The position numbers and the translations under genes are program-made. A DNA stretch of 64,000 nucleotides. It comes from Bradysia coprophila (Eukaryota; Arthropoda; Insecta; Diptera; Sciaridae). The notes below the pieces were generated by a model. It searched no databases. It saw nothing but the letters and a program-made list of their open reading frames with translations, and was not told the origin of the DNA. Numbering within the stretch: position 1 is the first letter of the stretch; every line of letters begins with the position of its first letter. The stretch is from contig NW_023503409.1 in the NCBI RefSeq assembly GCF_014529535.1, positions 9,548,390-9,612,389 of the forward strand, read 5' to 3'. This document shows, piece by piece, positions 1 to 12,900 of this stretch.

Positions 1-989
1 TTACAACGTTTAATTACACAGAATTCAACGGATATAAATAAAAAGTGGTTTCTTTAAATACAATCCAACCAGCGCAAAATATATTCAAAGAAGCTGCACT
101 ATAATTACAGCTGAATTGTGTGGGTTCGGAACATGTATTATGTAACCGCTAGTCTTAAAAATAAACCATTAAAATCAAGGCAATACTTACGTTGGATTAA
201 GATTCTTGCCAGGGCGTTTACACCTGATGATTGTCGCCGACGACGATTAATTGACAATGCGACAAGACAAAGAAATCGATCGATCGAAAAATCGACAACA
301 CTAAATGTTACAGAACGTATATACGTCTATGCAATACGAAAAAAAAGCGACAAAATATCCAGAAAAATCGATTATAAAAAGAACACTAAGCTCACGAGCC
401 AATGGAATTTTCCACAGTTTGATTTTTTTCTTCGTTCACTTGATGAAAGTACGTTAAGCAGTGTGAAATGCACTCTGAGACTGTACGGACATATATATCA
501 TAAATCGAATAATTTCTACCGAAGAGAATCGAAAATTAATAACCACGAAATATTGTTTATAAACAAAAGAAACGATCGAATATTGGTTCCACTCCTATTT
601 GCACACACAAAACAAAAAATCGAATTGTAAACGAATTTTCGCCTTTCTGATTAGAAAATCATCACTTTTCGGCCCGCGAACAGTCGAAAAAAGGGCAACA
701 AAAACCAAAATTTAATATTTCTTTCGGATCCGAATAAAATTTGTAACTGGAAGAGAAGGCACAATCTGTTGTGGTATGTTAAAAATTTGCACACTAATAC
801 AACGCACAATCACTGGCACCAAATGGCTCTGGCAACGGTTGAACAAAAACTGAAAGGTTCGTCCGCACAATTCAACATTTTCTTATCACGATGTGTATAA
901 CGGGTATTCAGACAGCCGGATATTTTTAGAGAAACCACTATATCGTCTCTCTTCTAACTATTCCTAGCCATGCGTCGTCTATAATGTTT
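1..989. other. AT-rich intergenic sequence, no supported gene
   Basis: A 170-codon open frame runs through 118-630 on the plus strand. Its product is basic, low in complexity and resembles nothing I know, and in DNA this AT-rich I read it as chance. No RNA gene or clear repeat is visible. Confidence 0.5.
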
Positions 990-1256
990 TCACAATGTGT
1001 CATTCACGTACATTTCTAGCGAAAGAGATGAAGCGAAATCGTTGACTCCAATGCGAGAGAGTACAATGTTCTGCTTACGCTCTGGTTTTATCAATCGCAT
1101 GGCGTTCGAAATTGGAACAAGTGAAATCTTATTAAGGTTCGAACAGCTGTTTAGGTTTGCGATTTCATCATAAAGATCATTCACGTGCTTTTCTCGGCCG
1201 AAGGTCACTACGTATTTGCTGTGATAATGAACTGGGCCGTTGAGTTCATTCATCAT
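990..1256 (-). CDS. Possible small hypothetical ORF (88 aa)
   Basis: An open frame of 88 codons with a fairly balanced amino-acid composition (segments such as FGREKHVNDLYDEIANL), less skewed towards K, N, F and I than the chance ORFs around it. I recognise no domain, signal peptide or membrane segment. It lies about 700 bp beyond the stop codon of the minus-strand gene at 1958-3131, so it could be an unrelated small gene, a decayed fragment or chance. No splice sites were found that would join it to a neighbour. Confidence 0.2.
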   Translation of the reverse strand: MMNELNGPVHYHSKYVVTFGREKHVNDLYDEIANLNSCSNLNKISLVPISNAMRLIKPERKQNIVLSRIGVNDFASSLSLEMYVNDTL

Positions 1257-1712
1257 TCATTGATATAATTTGAAATGGAATGATGATGATGTGCGTATGG
1301 TAATAGGTTGTTTTGTTACAGAGCTGACCTATCTACACGAGCCCATTGTTAGAGCTTCTCATCGTCACCAACTTCCAAACTTTTGTTGTTTCTTATCAGA
1401 AATTTTAGTTGAGACGCTATTACGGCGATCATTTTGAAAGATTCACCACTTCTTGACTCACTGTTGTGAGGTTTTTTGAACCAAGGACGTTAGTCTGCGG
1501 CTTATTGAAAAGCTTGTGTGTATTAATGATATGAACAATTTTCAAATTCTGTAATTTTGTAGTATTTAAGTGTAACATGAGGTCTGGTCTTAATTGTAAT
1601 AGCTGTCTTACACATTCTAACAGTTATAGTAACAAAAAAAATCCACTTTATATTTGTGATCGTTCGAATAAAATGCGGAAAGGTCGAATTCTCGTACAAA
1701 TGGTGTCGATCC

Positions 1713-1778
1713 GAGGCGAAGCCGAGGTTAATAATTACACTTAAATCAACACATTTACGTGTAATTACTGACCTCGGC
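1713..1778. repeat. Short inverted repeat with GAGGCGAAGCCGAGG core
   Basis: The arms at about 1721-1740 and 1759-1778 (CCGAGGTTAATAATTACAC against GTGTAATTACTGACCTCGG) pair with few mismatches around an 18-bp loop. The core GAGGCGAAGCCGAGG recurs in related form at 17551-17565 and 23625-23638, so it belongs to a small dispersed family, probably a MITE or fold-back element. Confidence 0.5.
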
Positions 1779-1957
1779 TAATAAATGCTAATATGGGTAA
1801 CGTAAATTTTCGATATGTAAAAAAATCGCGGGTATAACAAGGTTTATGGTACATCAGTTGCGGCTTCGTTGTTCACATTGGCATGAACCTGTTGATAGGC
1901 AAATATTGTTGTTATAGAGATTGAGAAGCACTTGTAAAACACATGATTAATTTACCT

Positions 1958-3131
1958 TTAAGGACGTGTTGCCAACATTTGTCTAACTCCAGCCCTAATT
2001 GCATCCACAAAGTAGGTGCTCTCATTCGCAGCCACCCTGTTTCGATGAGAACATTCCCATTCCGGATCTTTAGCCATTTCAGCTACTTCTTCAGCAAATC
2101 TACCAGCCCATGCCGTTTCATCTCCCAATGTTAATCCCAAAGACGCAGCTCTCTCTTCCGATAGTTGGACGCTGTAGTCAACATTCTCCTGCAAAACCTT
2201 TGCCTTCATCGATTCGATGCATCGGCTGCATGTTACGATGCTGTCCTTTAGAACAGTGTCCCAAATGATATCTTCGTATATCAGAAATGTGAACAGGCGA
2301 TAGGTTAAGTCCTATTTGAAAAGAAAGAGTTGTAAAATTAAGTAAAATTAATCTGCACCTACAAAGGACTATTTTTATTGGCAATGATTTATTGATTTAT
2401 TTCAATGAAATGTAATTTTGTATGTTGATGGCCACAAAAATGCATTAAGAAGAAGAACTGCTAGTTTCCCTGAAAATCTTCGAAACGTTGTATATAAAAT
2501 GCCCCGGTAAAAATGACGTATGATTTCAATAAAAATTTAAACTCGTATGAATTGTGGCTCTCGCTTCGCTCTGGCTGCAAAAACCCATGACTTACAGTCA
2601 AAAAGTTAGTCGAACTATCAATTCCAATAGAAACATTCAGGAAATGGTGAAAAATAACTTGAGAATTATGAGACACATCATTAGATCCACAAAACACAAA
2701 TATCACAATCGCGAAGAAGAAACTAAAAGACTTCCTATTTCCTCCTATATTGCTATAATTGATAATTGAAAAATTATCATTTCGATCTGGTGATTTGATT
2801 CCAACAAAATTGTAAAAGGATCACTCCATTCCAGAATTATTTCGGTCATCCAACCTCTGTCTGCCATGAACTTAGTATTTAGCACTAAAACGTAACAAAA
2901 AAAAAATCAAAATGCAGCTTTCAGTCGAAATGCCTTCAGCTTTAATCCTGATTTTATAGGGACTGATCATGGGGACTAGAACGATGAGTGGCACATAAAT
3001 AGTGCATATAGGTACGATTCACTTGAAAAATTGATTTAATTTAGGTGTTTAACATGAATTCGGCAACTTACCATCTTTTCATAATCGATCTCTTCAGTGG
3101 CAGGCTTACGTTTACTCTTTTTGTCTTTCAT
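1958..3131 (-). CDS. Two-exon gene for an unrecognised 137-aa protein
   Basis: Exon 1 (3072-3131) begins with ATG and encodes a lysine-rich 20-residue start, MKDKKSKRKPATEEIDYEKM, ending at a consensus donor (ATG|GTAAGT). Exon 2 (1958-2311) follows a good acceptor (TTCAAATAG) in phase 0, encodes 117 more residues and ends in a stop. The joined product has 137 residues with a balanced composition: an aromatic patch (LTYRLFTFLIYEDIIWD), two cysteines four residues apart (CSRC), then an acidic, probably helical section (EEVAEMAKDPEWECSHRNRVAANE). There is no signal peptide or membrane helix. I do not recognise the family. The basic start could suggest nucleic-acid binding or nuclear location, but that is inference. 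Phase-compatible splice sites and non-random composition make a real gene likely. Confidence 0.68.
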
Positions 3132-4053
3132 TTTGAATTGCAAAAAAATTGATTTTCAATTAAAATTTTTTCGATATTCCAACGGTATTCCGTCGTTAGG
3201 ATGGGATCAGTTCAGATTTAAAATAATTTAGTTTTCACACATCAGATATCAGCGAAATTTATTTAAAATGCAAATTTTCAATACTTTGTCCAACAAAGCA
3301 TAACCACTGTTCTCGACGAAGTTTCTGGCTCAACTAATTTACTCTATTTAACGTACCTTTGCATTAGGGGTTTGTACATCGTTTGCAAGAAGTGGTAGTG
3401 AGCACCTGACGAATACATAGATTTATGACATTATGCTAATTGGCATTTAATGACTGGACACCATAAATCGAATCTATGTGCAGTGTTTCAAAGTTGAAAA
3501 GAATTTGGATTTGTTTCTTTCACAGATTGGAATTTTCTTTGCAAAAACAGAAGGTAAAGTGTCATTGAACAAACTTTACTTAACACATTTGAGTCATAAT
3601 ATTATTTTAAACCCAAATTCATTCTTAGGTATGTTTCTAAAAGGTGCATCCCTTCTCTTCAAAATATTTTGTCAAAATCACAATCATACCGTTGGTTAGT
3701 GGTTAATGTAGCATGGTATGATCGGTTTTTCAGTTAAAAACTAATAATTTTTCTTTAGTTTTTGAAGCAAAATTGAGTCTAGCGGTGAGAGGAAATTTCG
3801 TCAAGGTGTTTCGTGATGACTATTCGCAGGAACGTTTTCATTAAAAATGAAACAAATCCAGAAATTAGACGAAAATTTATTTTTTCGTTACTTATTGAAG
3901 TAATCTTAGTGCTAAGAACTAACCACTAGCCTACGTCGGGAAGTAATACATTCATGGTCAAAAATTCGTTACATCGAAAAAGTGGACTTCGTGCGCCTAA
4001 AGTAGTTCTTTAAGAGTTTTCTTTGTTCCATGTTGAATAGGACGTAGCGTTGA
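3132..4053. other. Intergenic, nothing identified
   Basis: Upstream of the minus-strand gene. The open frame at 3478-3699 is short and lacks recognisable content. The first part may carry the promoter of the 137-aa gene, but no motif stands out. Confidence 0.4.
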
Positions 4054-4990
4054 ATTGAGTCCCTGCTAAATATTCAATTAACACCAAAAGCCTGGTCAGA
4101 ATCCGCTCTGCCTATTAAAAGTGGAGGTATTGGAATCAGGCACGCAACCGAAATCGCTATACCATGCTTTCTCTCATCAATTCACCAAGTTTCTGATTTG
4201 GTGGATGATCTGTTATCTGAAGAATACCGACAGACTGATCCTCCTAAATCTGAAGCAGAAGAACTTTGGTGTGAAGAGTTTGGTGAATTGCCAGATGAGG
4301 GATTACGACGTTTTCAAAAAATATGGGAATTGGACGCAATCAAAAACAAAATCGATTCCTTGAGCACATCTTTCGAGAAAACAGTAGACAAAGCAAGATT
4401 CTTGGCTAATTCTATAACACAAACAGGCGCTTGGCTTCAAGTATTACCATCGCCACAATTGGGAACACATTTGTCTAATGACGAATTCAGAATCGCAATG
4501 TCTCTTCCAGCCTCATAAGTGCATCTGTGGAGAAAAAGTAGATGAATTCGGACGGACGACATGGGCTATCTTGTTCAAAAGCCAAAGGTACAAAAGTCAG
4601 ACATGCGACAGTGAACAATATCCTTCAACGATCGCTACGATCAGCTGAAGTACCTGCAATTTTGGAACCACCTGGTTGCACTAGACCATATGGGGAGAAG
4701 CAAGACGGATTAACTCTAATACCCTGGGCAAAGGGCAAATCATTGCTCTGGGATTATACGTGCAGAGACACCTTCGCTTCATCATATTTGAGTTCAACAT
4801 AGAAACATGCAGGACATGCAGCCAAAAAAGCAGAAGTTGACAAAATCAATCACTATTCCGACTATCAAATCAATTTGTTTTCGTGCCGGTCGCCGAACTT
4901 TTTGGTCCCAAGGCCGTAGTGACTGGAAAGCAATATAGTCGTGTCGTAGCTCATTTTAGAGGGAATTTCAAGAGATTTCAAACGATTATA
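4054..4990 (+). pseudogene. Decayed reverse-transcriptase-type ORF: thumb region, zinc knuckle and nuclease-like tail
   Basis: The frame from 4054 encodes a segment with LPIKSGGIGIR (about 4102-4134), typical of the region after the reverse transcriptase fingers/palm (a W..ALP...GGLGIR signature), then an acidic helical stretch ending at a stop at 4518. A shifted frame continues with CICGEKVDEFGRHGLSC, a CxC...HxxxxC zinc knuckle, split by a GGAC duplication near 4549-4556. Next comes QDGLTLIPWAKGKSLLWDYT (about 4703-4764), resembling the PD-(D/E)xK pattern of restriction-like endonucleases in R2-type non-LTR elements. The catalytic RT core is absent. Several frame breaks show it is dead. The element class is my inference; an R2-like RLE non-LTR element fits best. 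Confidence 0.6.
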
Positions 4991-6795
4991 GAATCGACGT
5001 AAAGTTTCACTTGGTTGCAGATTCGTTGGCCTTCTAGTGTGTAAAAAATGGTACTAGAAAAACCATATTTCTTTTTTAATTTATGCAAAAACAGTTCCAA
5101 AATTATTTTAGTATTGCTAACGTTAATAAATGTAGCAATCCTGGAATTTTTTGTTGTTGTTTTAGTGATCAGGGAACCTGCCCGCAGGTATTAAAAAACA
5201 AAATACTTTTATCAAAACGCTACACCCTAATGTTGAAGAGTTGTGGAACAAATTTTTACCGGATAATGGAAAATTGTTTTTCCAGCCGGATAAGAAAAAG
5301 GTCGGAAAAGCCATCAAAACCTTTAAATTTGAATATTGCCGAAATTACAAAATTATTTTGAAAATTTCTTCTGTTCTGTAAAGTATGGCTTATTTCCGAT
5401 ATTCAATGGAAGAACGTTTTTTTTAGTTGAGTCTGATCTGAATCGAGTCGGTATTAGTTTCCCATCAAAAAAGGTCCTTTTAAATTTTTTATAAAACAGT
5501 TGATATTCGAATGCTACATTCAAGTATTTCTGATTTCTGGCTAGCCCGTTTTGAGATATGACCTGGAAAAATCATGTATGTCCTAACACGATTTTTTTTT
5601 TACATTTTTTATAGATCACTTAAAGATACTTACTTGCGAAACTAGTTCTAGTCATTCTTAAACAGACATTTCATCATTACTTCCACTCTCCTTGATTTCT
5701 GTTCAAGGACTATGCAAATTACAATTTACTTCTACGAAAGCTTTTTCGTGTGACCTAACTATTGTACGAAATTATTTACGGCAGAGTAAAATAAACCAGG
5801 CAGGAGCGGTTCATTTTCGAAACGTCAAATAAGGGACCTAATACACTGTATGAAAATGAACTCAAATGAACACTGATATAAATTGGAAAATTTTAATCTG
5901 TCGTGCTTTTGGCCATTTCTTCGTCTAACATTCGGACTTTTAACTAGTTTGAAGTCACAAGAGATCAGTTCTTACAAAAAGTGACATCGTCATGGTTCAC
6001 TGTCTTCCCTATCCTAGAACTATAAGACTGCAAGGAATTCACCCGGGATTAATGGATCTGATTGGAATTCTATTTAAAGTGAAGGTAACAGCAGGTCAGC
6101 TCTTAAGGAAAAACCAGAATAAAGCTCTGAAAAAGCAAACGAAGAACAAATGTTAAATAACTTAAGGCGCAAGCCCACTGGATATGTTGTAACGATCTAT
6201 GTTCGCGACATAGCGAAGCGTATAAGGAAACAGAATGGTAGACTATATGAAATTATTCCCGTAGAAGCGTTGCAGACGCTGTTTCAGCAGCTGGGCGTAC
6301 AGAAAGAAGGAAAAAATCTGCATTTTGGCACCAACTTTTTTTACAAGACTTCGGTAGGTTTGCAGCACAAAAGTACTGGGTTCATTTATATGTGGGACGA
6401 TAGTGGGTGAGGCCAGCTACAACGCCCCATACTCAGTTCCGCGGAACATCGAAGCTGCAGAGAAGGCGGACTCTCTGATCATTCACTATATTTTTAATAA
6501 TAAATCTCGCGGATCTACTCGCACCAAGCCGTGCGTATACTCTACCTGTAGGTCTTTCCAAGGCCGACATTCGTACAACATTACAATAATTTAAAATAAT
6601 TTTTTCTTGAGTTATTGACGAAAAACTGTTTTCGGTACCCTCTGACATGTGTTCACTTTTGAACACTTTTCACAGAAAGTAAATTTTTTGTTTCCTAGAA
6701 TTAAAAGGCGAATCCAACGAGCTATCACTCATTAAAATCGGAGACCGTTTGTTCCCAAAGTTACAAAAATCACCTGAAGTTTTGGCGATATCACT
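4991..6795. other. No supported gene
   Basis: Short open frames at 5083-5361, 6150-6410 and 6403-6594 have no recognisable motif. The 86-codon frame at 6150 has a slightly more protein-like composition but no start context or splice signals to support it. It may be a fragment of the retroelement upstream. Confidence 0.35.
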
Positions 6796-6939
6796 CAGGC
6801 CCGGACTGGCCATATGGTGAATACGGGGGATTCCCGATGGGTCTTTTGGATTTTTGTATGAGAATTTTTAATTTGTGGGCCTTTTTAAATTGAGTTGCAT
6901 GGAGCCCCCGATGGGCTTTTTCGAGCCAGTCCGGTACTG
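6796..6939. mobile_element. 144-bp hAT-type MITE with perfect 8-bp target duplication
   Basis: The element opens with CAGGCCCGGACTGGCC and closes with GAGCCAGTCCGGTACTG, imperfect terminal inverted repeats of the CAGGCCCGGACTGG type. Identical 8-bp direct repeats, ATATCACT, flank it at 6788-6795 and 6940-6947, as expected for hAT insertion. It has no coding capacity and must have been mobilised in trans. A second family member lies at 32222-32377. Confidence 0.88.
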
Positions 6940-6947
6940 ATATCACT

Positions 6948-9900
6948 CTTTCCTAAATTTTCTAGAATCGAAACGCTTCACAAAGATTTGGCCTTGTAAA
7001 ATCCAATTTAACTAAATTTACAAATCTGCAACATACCCTTGCCAAAGTCTGCCAGTATAGTTCAGCCTTATAATTGTAAATACAGCAAAATCGATCGTCT
7101 GGTGCACACAACTCGTTCATATAAGTTCTGGGAAAATTTTAGGTGCGGCGATTCGAGCAATAAAAAACACCAAGTGACTTAACTTAAAAAGGACATTTAT
7201 TTCACTTCCATTTTCCAGGCTCTTCTGTTATAATTAATTCTGTTTTTATAATCTAATTTAATGAGAGTCCAATTTTCTTCTCATCATTGATGACACTATA
7301 AATCAAAATATTTAGATCGAGTGCCTATCCTTTCCTTATAATACTTATTTCAATGACAAAATTTCCAATTTCAATTTCTTAAAGCTATTTAGTGAAGATT
7401 TGGTTTTTCTCAACTACAGTGGATGTTGACAGAGATGATCTCTTTGAACGATTATTTTATGCCTGGGTTTTGCTTTGTTAGAGAATGATTTTGAATGTTA
7501 AGTGAACTAGGGTTGGTGTAATTCCCCATTCATTTGTACAAAGTGTTAATGTTCCCGTTAATTACATTCATATTCTTGTTAGCCATTATGTGATGAATGA
7601 ACAAGCGACAATAAAAAAGAAATTAGTAGAGAAAGAAATAGTGAATCAATCAGCAGAGGTATAAATCACATGGGTCATGCTGCTACACATGCGTTACTTA
7701 TACCGCACACATAACAACTCTTCTCGCAATTGTATCTAATTTACAACAAGATACGTTAATGAAATGTGTCGAAGGTAAATACAAAAAGAAGTCGATCCGA
7801 AAGCGATGTATACATGGTTGGTGGTATTTAATGTTCATATATCGCTCAAGTCATACTTTTCAACGTGAAATACGTGAAAATTTGAAAAACAAACGATTTA
7901 CCTGAACTTTTAAGACATAAGATCCAAATTGTTTAACCGTTTGTTTGTTTGTTTCACCAATTTTAAGACGGAACATATTTGGATTTCGGTTTTATGTTGC
8001 TCCAGCATAAGACGAGACGCAAATTTAAAAGTTGAATAATTAAATTATGGAAACGTCTTGTATGTCATGAGTCAACTCTCATTGAATGTTAGTTACTTGT
8101 GCTGTAATTTTCAATTCATCTCGAAGCTGTCGTTCATTTTCATACAGCCGGTGTTGTCAGCACACTAATAGCTATAATTAACAGTAAATGAACTGAAATT
8201 ATGAAATAAGCGTCAGTGCGATGTTCCCATCAAAAATCGTCAATTTGTTATTGTTATGATGAGACCGAGGCTCTTAACAGCTCATTGCTGGTAACTCCGC
8301 CACTTTTACCACTTTTTCTGAAAGAGAACGTATCTCTGCGAAGATTTGTTCATTTGAATGGTAAACGACAATAGGTAATTGGTAGAACCGGGCAAGTACA
8401 AGAAGAAATCCCCATCAATGAATAAACATATGGATGGACCAGATTTCTTAGTATTTATTGTGTCTAAAACACACGTTCGAACAATACGTTTTCCAAGATG
8501 AGTATAATTTATAATTATGTAGTCCGACAGCTAGGATATCCAATGGATATTATCCATTCGAAATAAGCAATGAATAACCACCGAATATAGCAATTATCTG
8601 TCACTTACCCAGGCGGTTCAACGTATAAGGTCAACAAAATTCTTTGAAATTTCAAACTCCGATTCTTTCACGGACTTCTTTCGATCGCAGTTCTTGCGAC
8701 AGATTGAGACAAAAGTTAGTTTTACATGAACTAACCTAGACCGCCATATCAAGAGCTCTCGCTTATTTGTGTCGTCGCTGTCGTTAACGAATAGATGAAA
8801 TAGCTGTTCATAGAGGTAAACGTTACGTTTAATATTTTTGATCGCAATTGAGTGACATGCCAAATGATCAATGTAAAAATGAAATTTCTAAATTATTCAT
8901 GCATGCACTAGCATATTACACTGCACTACTGGATGTGATTGTCCCTTTATGTTCTTATAATTAGAAATTTATGAATGAATTCATTTAGATAACACGCGGA
9001 GCGTTATGTTAAATTTTCAAAGATTTTCTTTTGTATAAAAATAGTTTTTTCGCGTGTACAATTCGGATTTGTGTAAATAGAGTAGTGTTGGAAGGGAACT
9101 GTTGCATAATACTCAGACGAAGATAACATGTTTCAGTGTAAATCAAATAAATCGCAAATGGATAATCTCTCAGTAACTGGGAACATATATCACGATATCA
9201 TCACCAAATTTATTAGCTCTTCTGTTTAAAGCGGTCGCCAAGCGTTTCTGATACGAAATATTTTATTTGCATGGCACACAGTACTTCATTTTCATATCTG
9301 TAGTTCTTCGCCGATAAAATATCTTTCATCCTTGTTATGCCATTGCTATTTCGACCACTAAGATTTTAGCCTTCGATTTCGGCGCTGGCTCGTCAAAATA
9401 TTGTGTTCAAACAAGAACCTAATCTACTATTGCTGCAGGACCACTATTAACAGAAGGTCACAACTTAACTTTGTCTTTTCTGTCGATATCCATATAGAGA
9501 CGGCGTTCTTTGTTATAAATTTGATATCGGTAACCTTAACGGTGTCATCAATAAATGATGATCTGTAAATAAAGTTTTCGATGCAGCCAAATGTGAAGTA
9601 CTACAACTAAAAGAAGTACAAGATTTGGTTTCGAAGTTAGAACATTACGCGGTACTTAAACCAAAAGAAGTAACAGATAGAATCGATATGTAGTGATATG
9701 CTCTCCGTCCATGAAAAGTTAATGAAATGATGAAGTGAGGTCTGGATCGAAGTGCGAACTATTCAAACAAATATAAAGGTATGCGCACAATGAATTGGAT
9801 GAATACGAACGACCTACCTATAGAATTTTTATAGACAATGTTGAAGTGATACGGTTTGTTACGTTTCTAGTACAATTAAGAGCCGAGCGAAATCCACAGG

Positions 9901-12900
9901 CTTGTGTGTTACAAAAAATGTTTTTTTTTTCTAAGATTGTTTTTATTTTCGTACAGATATCGAACTATTTATTATACTACAGCAATGAAAATGTTACCAT
10001 GTTGGTCGATAAATGGAAACGGAACAAAAAATTTTGGTTTAAATAAATAAATAAAAATTGAAATTTACAATTTTACAAAAATGACTTTTTTTGTTTTTGT
10101 TTTATTATGTAATGTGATTGTGTGTAAATTATGAATTTTTAAATGATTTTCTAGTCGAAATAACAACAAAAATTGCTAAAATATTTGAATTGAAAATGGC
10201 AAACAATTTGATTTGGGATCGATTAATTAATTAATTTTTTTTTTGTTTTTCTTCTTCTTTTAATATAAAGTTAAATTATTATGTTGCACACTCTTCACCG
10301 TCCGTCCCTAGTCGTTTTGTTATAAATAAATTAGATTTCTATGCTTTAAATTAATATTTTTCAAACTAAAAATTAAGTTGAGCGATCGAAATGACTTGGT
10401 TTGTATTTTTTTATTAGTAAAATTATAACAACAAAAATAAGCAACAAAAATACGAATAACATTCAATTTTAAGCCGTAGGTTAAAATTATTAGAATCTTT
10501 TCTCATCATTTCCCGTACAGTCAGAGTCAACCGAATTTATATCGAAATTTGCTTCAGCTGTTTTTCACCAGCTGCTTCACACTTCCAAACACACACAACG
10601 TTTATGGGTGTGATCATCCGCACGTACTAGCAGTGGAATAAAACCGTTTACACGTAATGAGCGGTGTGTTTGATTAGTAGATCAGGCGGTGAAGCAGCTG
10701 AAACAGATGTCGATATGAATTTGTTTGACTTTGCAACTGCACTTTTTTTATTGATAATAAAAAACCGAAATGATTTTGATGATGCATTTAACAACAGATG
10801 AACTGAAAATAAATATAAAATAAAATTATTCAACAAAATATTCTACGAGAACACAACAATATGCTTAAAAATAAGATTTCCATTTTTGTTTTTGTTTTTG
10901 TTTTAATTATATTAAAAATAACATTTACACATTATATATGCAGGCGATTTTTGTTTTCATCATTTTTAAATAATTCCTTTTTATTAGGTTTCATCATACT
11001 TTTAGTTTTCTTCTTGTGTTGTATTTCCTTTTTTTTTAAATATTCCCATTGGGAGCATATTGTACCAGAAGAATGGACATTTTAGCAGTTGTCTGCCGAC
11101 TCGAAAAAGATCCAACGATCGCACCAATTAATCCTTTAATCCTACAACCTATAGCGAGGCGACAATGGGACATTGTACATAACGATTTTTAGATTTCTAA
11201 AAATAATCGCACAACCCATGACTCATACACCATTTTAACAATATGTACCGACACGCGTACAAAAGGAATACGTTAATTGGTGTGCCATGTACAATTACAC
11301 TGTCCGAACAGTAGATAGGAGTCGCATTGAGCCTCGTTTATACGGAGTTAGTCGAATATTCTGAGTCATTGAATATGAAATCAATGTTAACGCACATGCA
11401 CCGCAGGTACATTTTGTCAACATTAATGTAAGGTACAATTTTCGACAGTTGTGCCATGATATCGGCGGTAAATTATCCATTCGGTCAGTCGTGTTTGAAT
11501 TTGTAACTGATCAACGATTCCCAGCAACGGAATTTCTTGTAAGAAAATTTTGATTTAGATAAAGAAAGAAGCTTCCGGTGCCAGAAAAATTTAATCAAAT
11601 TGTATGCACTGTATATGGATCGATAATAAAGGGCTGTATAAACTACAGAGACTTCAGAGTTTCGGTTTTGTTTAAACACTAAAATTATTCGGTTTTCGGT
11701 TTTGATGCTGAACATCTATTCTTCCAGTACCGGGTACAGTGTTAAGAGTTAAATAAATAAATAAATTTTGTTATTTTAACTTTCATTCTATTTTGCAAAT
11801 ATTTCATTTTTTTTTTGTTATTTTATGGTGAAAACGTCCAGCATCTTCCATTTTTATTGATTTTTTTTTGTAATTTTTTTTACTGATATTCATATGATAT
11901 AGTCATTATAAAACATACATTAAATAGACTTTGTTTTTCATGTGTTTGAACATTTATACTTAATCATATGGATATTCTAAGACATGTAGAACAGCACATT
12001 CATACGCCCGCACAATTAAATTAATTAGATTTTGGAATTTAGTTGGAAACAGTGGTAACGAATTGTCATCGTTGCATGTTCAACTGTCACATGCATTGTC
12101 ACATTATTAACATACGTGTTTATGTTCCGTTGACGTTGCGTGTGGAATGCATTGGATTGAGGAAAAATGAAAAGAAGGAACTTTTGATCATTTTAAATAA
12201 AAAATAATCCGACAACAAGAAAGAAACAGCTCAAACAGAGACGAATACAAAGTCAATGAGAGGTCAACACAATTCTAATTACAAGAAAGAAAATTAGGGA
12301 AAAAAATTCTGAGATTCAAAAGAACCGACGGCAATGCATAAAGGAGAGCTGGAAGCGTTTCACTGGGAGCATTGGTTCCGTTGTTACGACTTTATGGTAT
12401 TATGGGTACGGATACGTTATTTTTGGATCTGTAAATCAAGTGATATTGGTGGAGTAGGGAGACGATTCATGGAAGTATGTCGATTGGAATTTGATTAATT
12501 TTGTTGTTGTTGTTGTTGTGGAACGTATCGTCCGACTAGATTTGTGGAAATAAACCATTTTGTGCGGGCATTAAAAATGTTCGTTATCTTTAGACTATAA
12601 ATTTCCTTATGGATTAAGGTGCAATGTTTGCTTTTAGTTCATCTTCTTCTTCATCATTTTTTTTTATCTTCATTATTAAATAGACTCTTCATTTTAAATC
12701 TTAGTTATGTATAAGTAAGCTCTTCTCAAAAATGTTTTTTTTTTTCATTAAGGATTAATAATTAAAATCTTTCATTGCAGTAACTTGATTGTATGCTGGA
12801 TTTTTTGTTTTGGGTTACTGCATTGCAATTAAAATAACTTGTTTTGCTGTTCCATATCGAAATAAGATTGAGATTTTTTGTTTTGTTTGTTTAAAAACTG

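Noticed and set aside
118..630. 170-codon open frame near the left edge
   Set aside because: Low-complexity basic product, no motif, no splice context; expected by chance in DNA this AT-rich.
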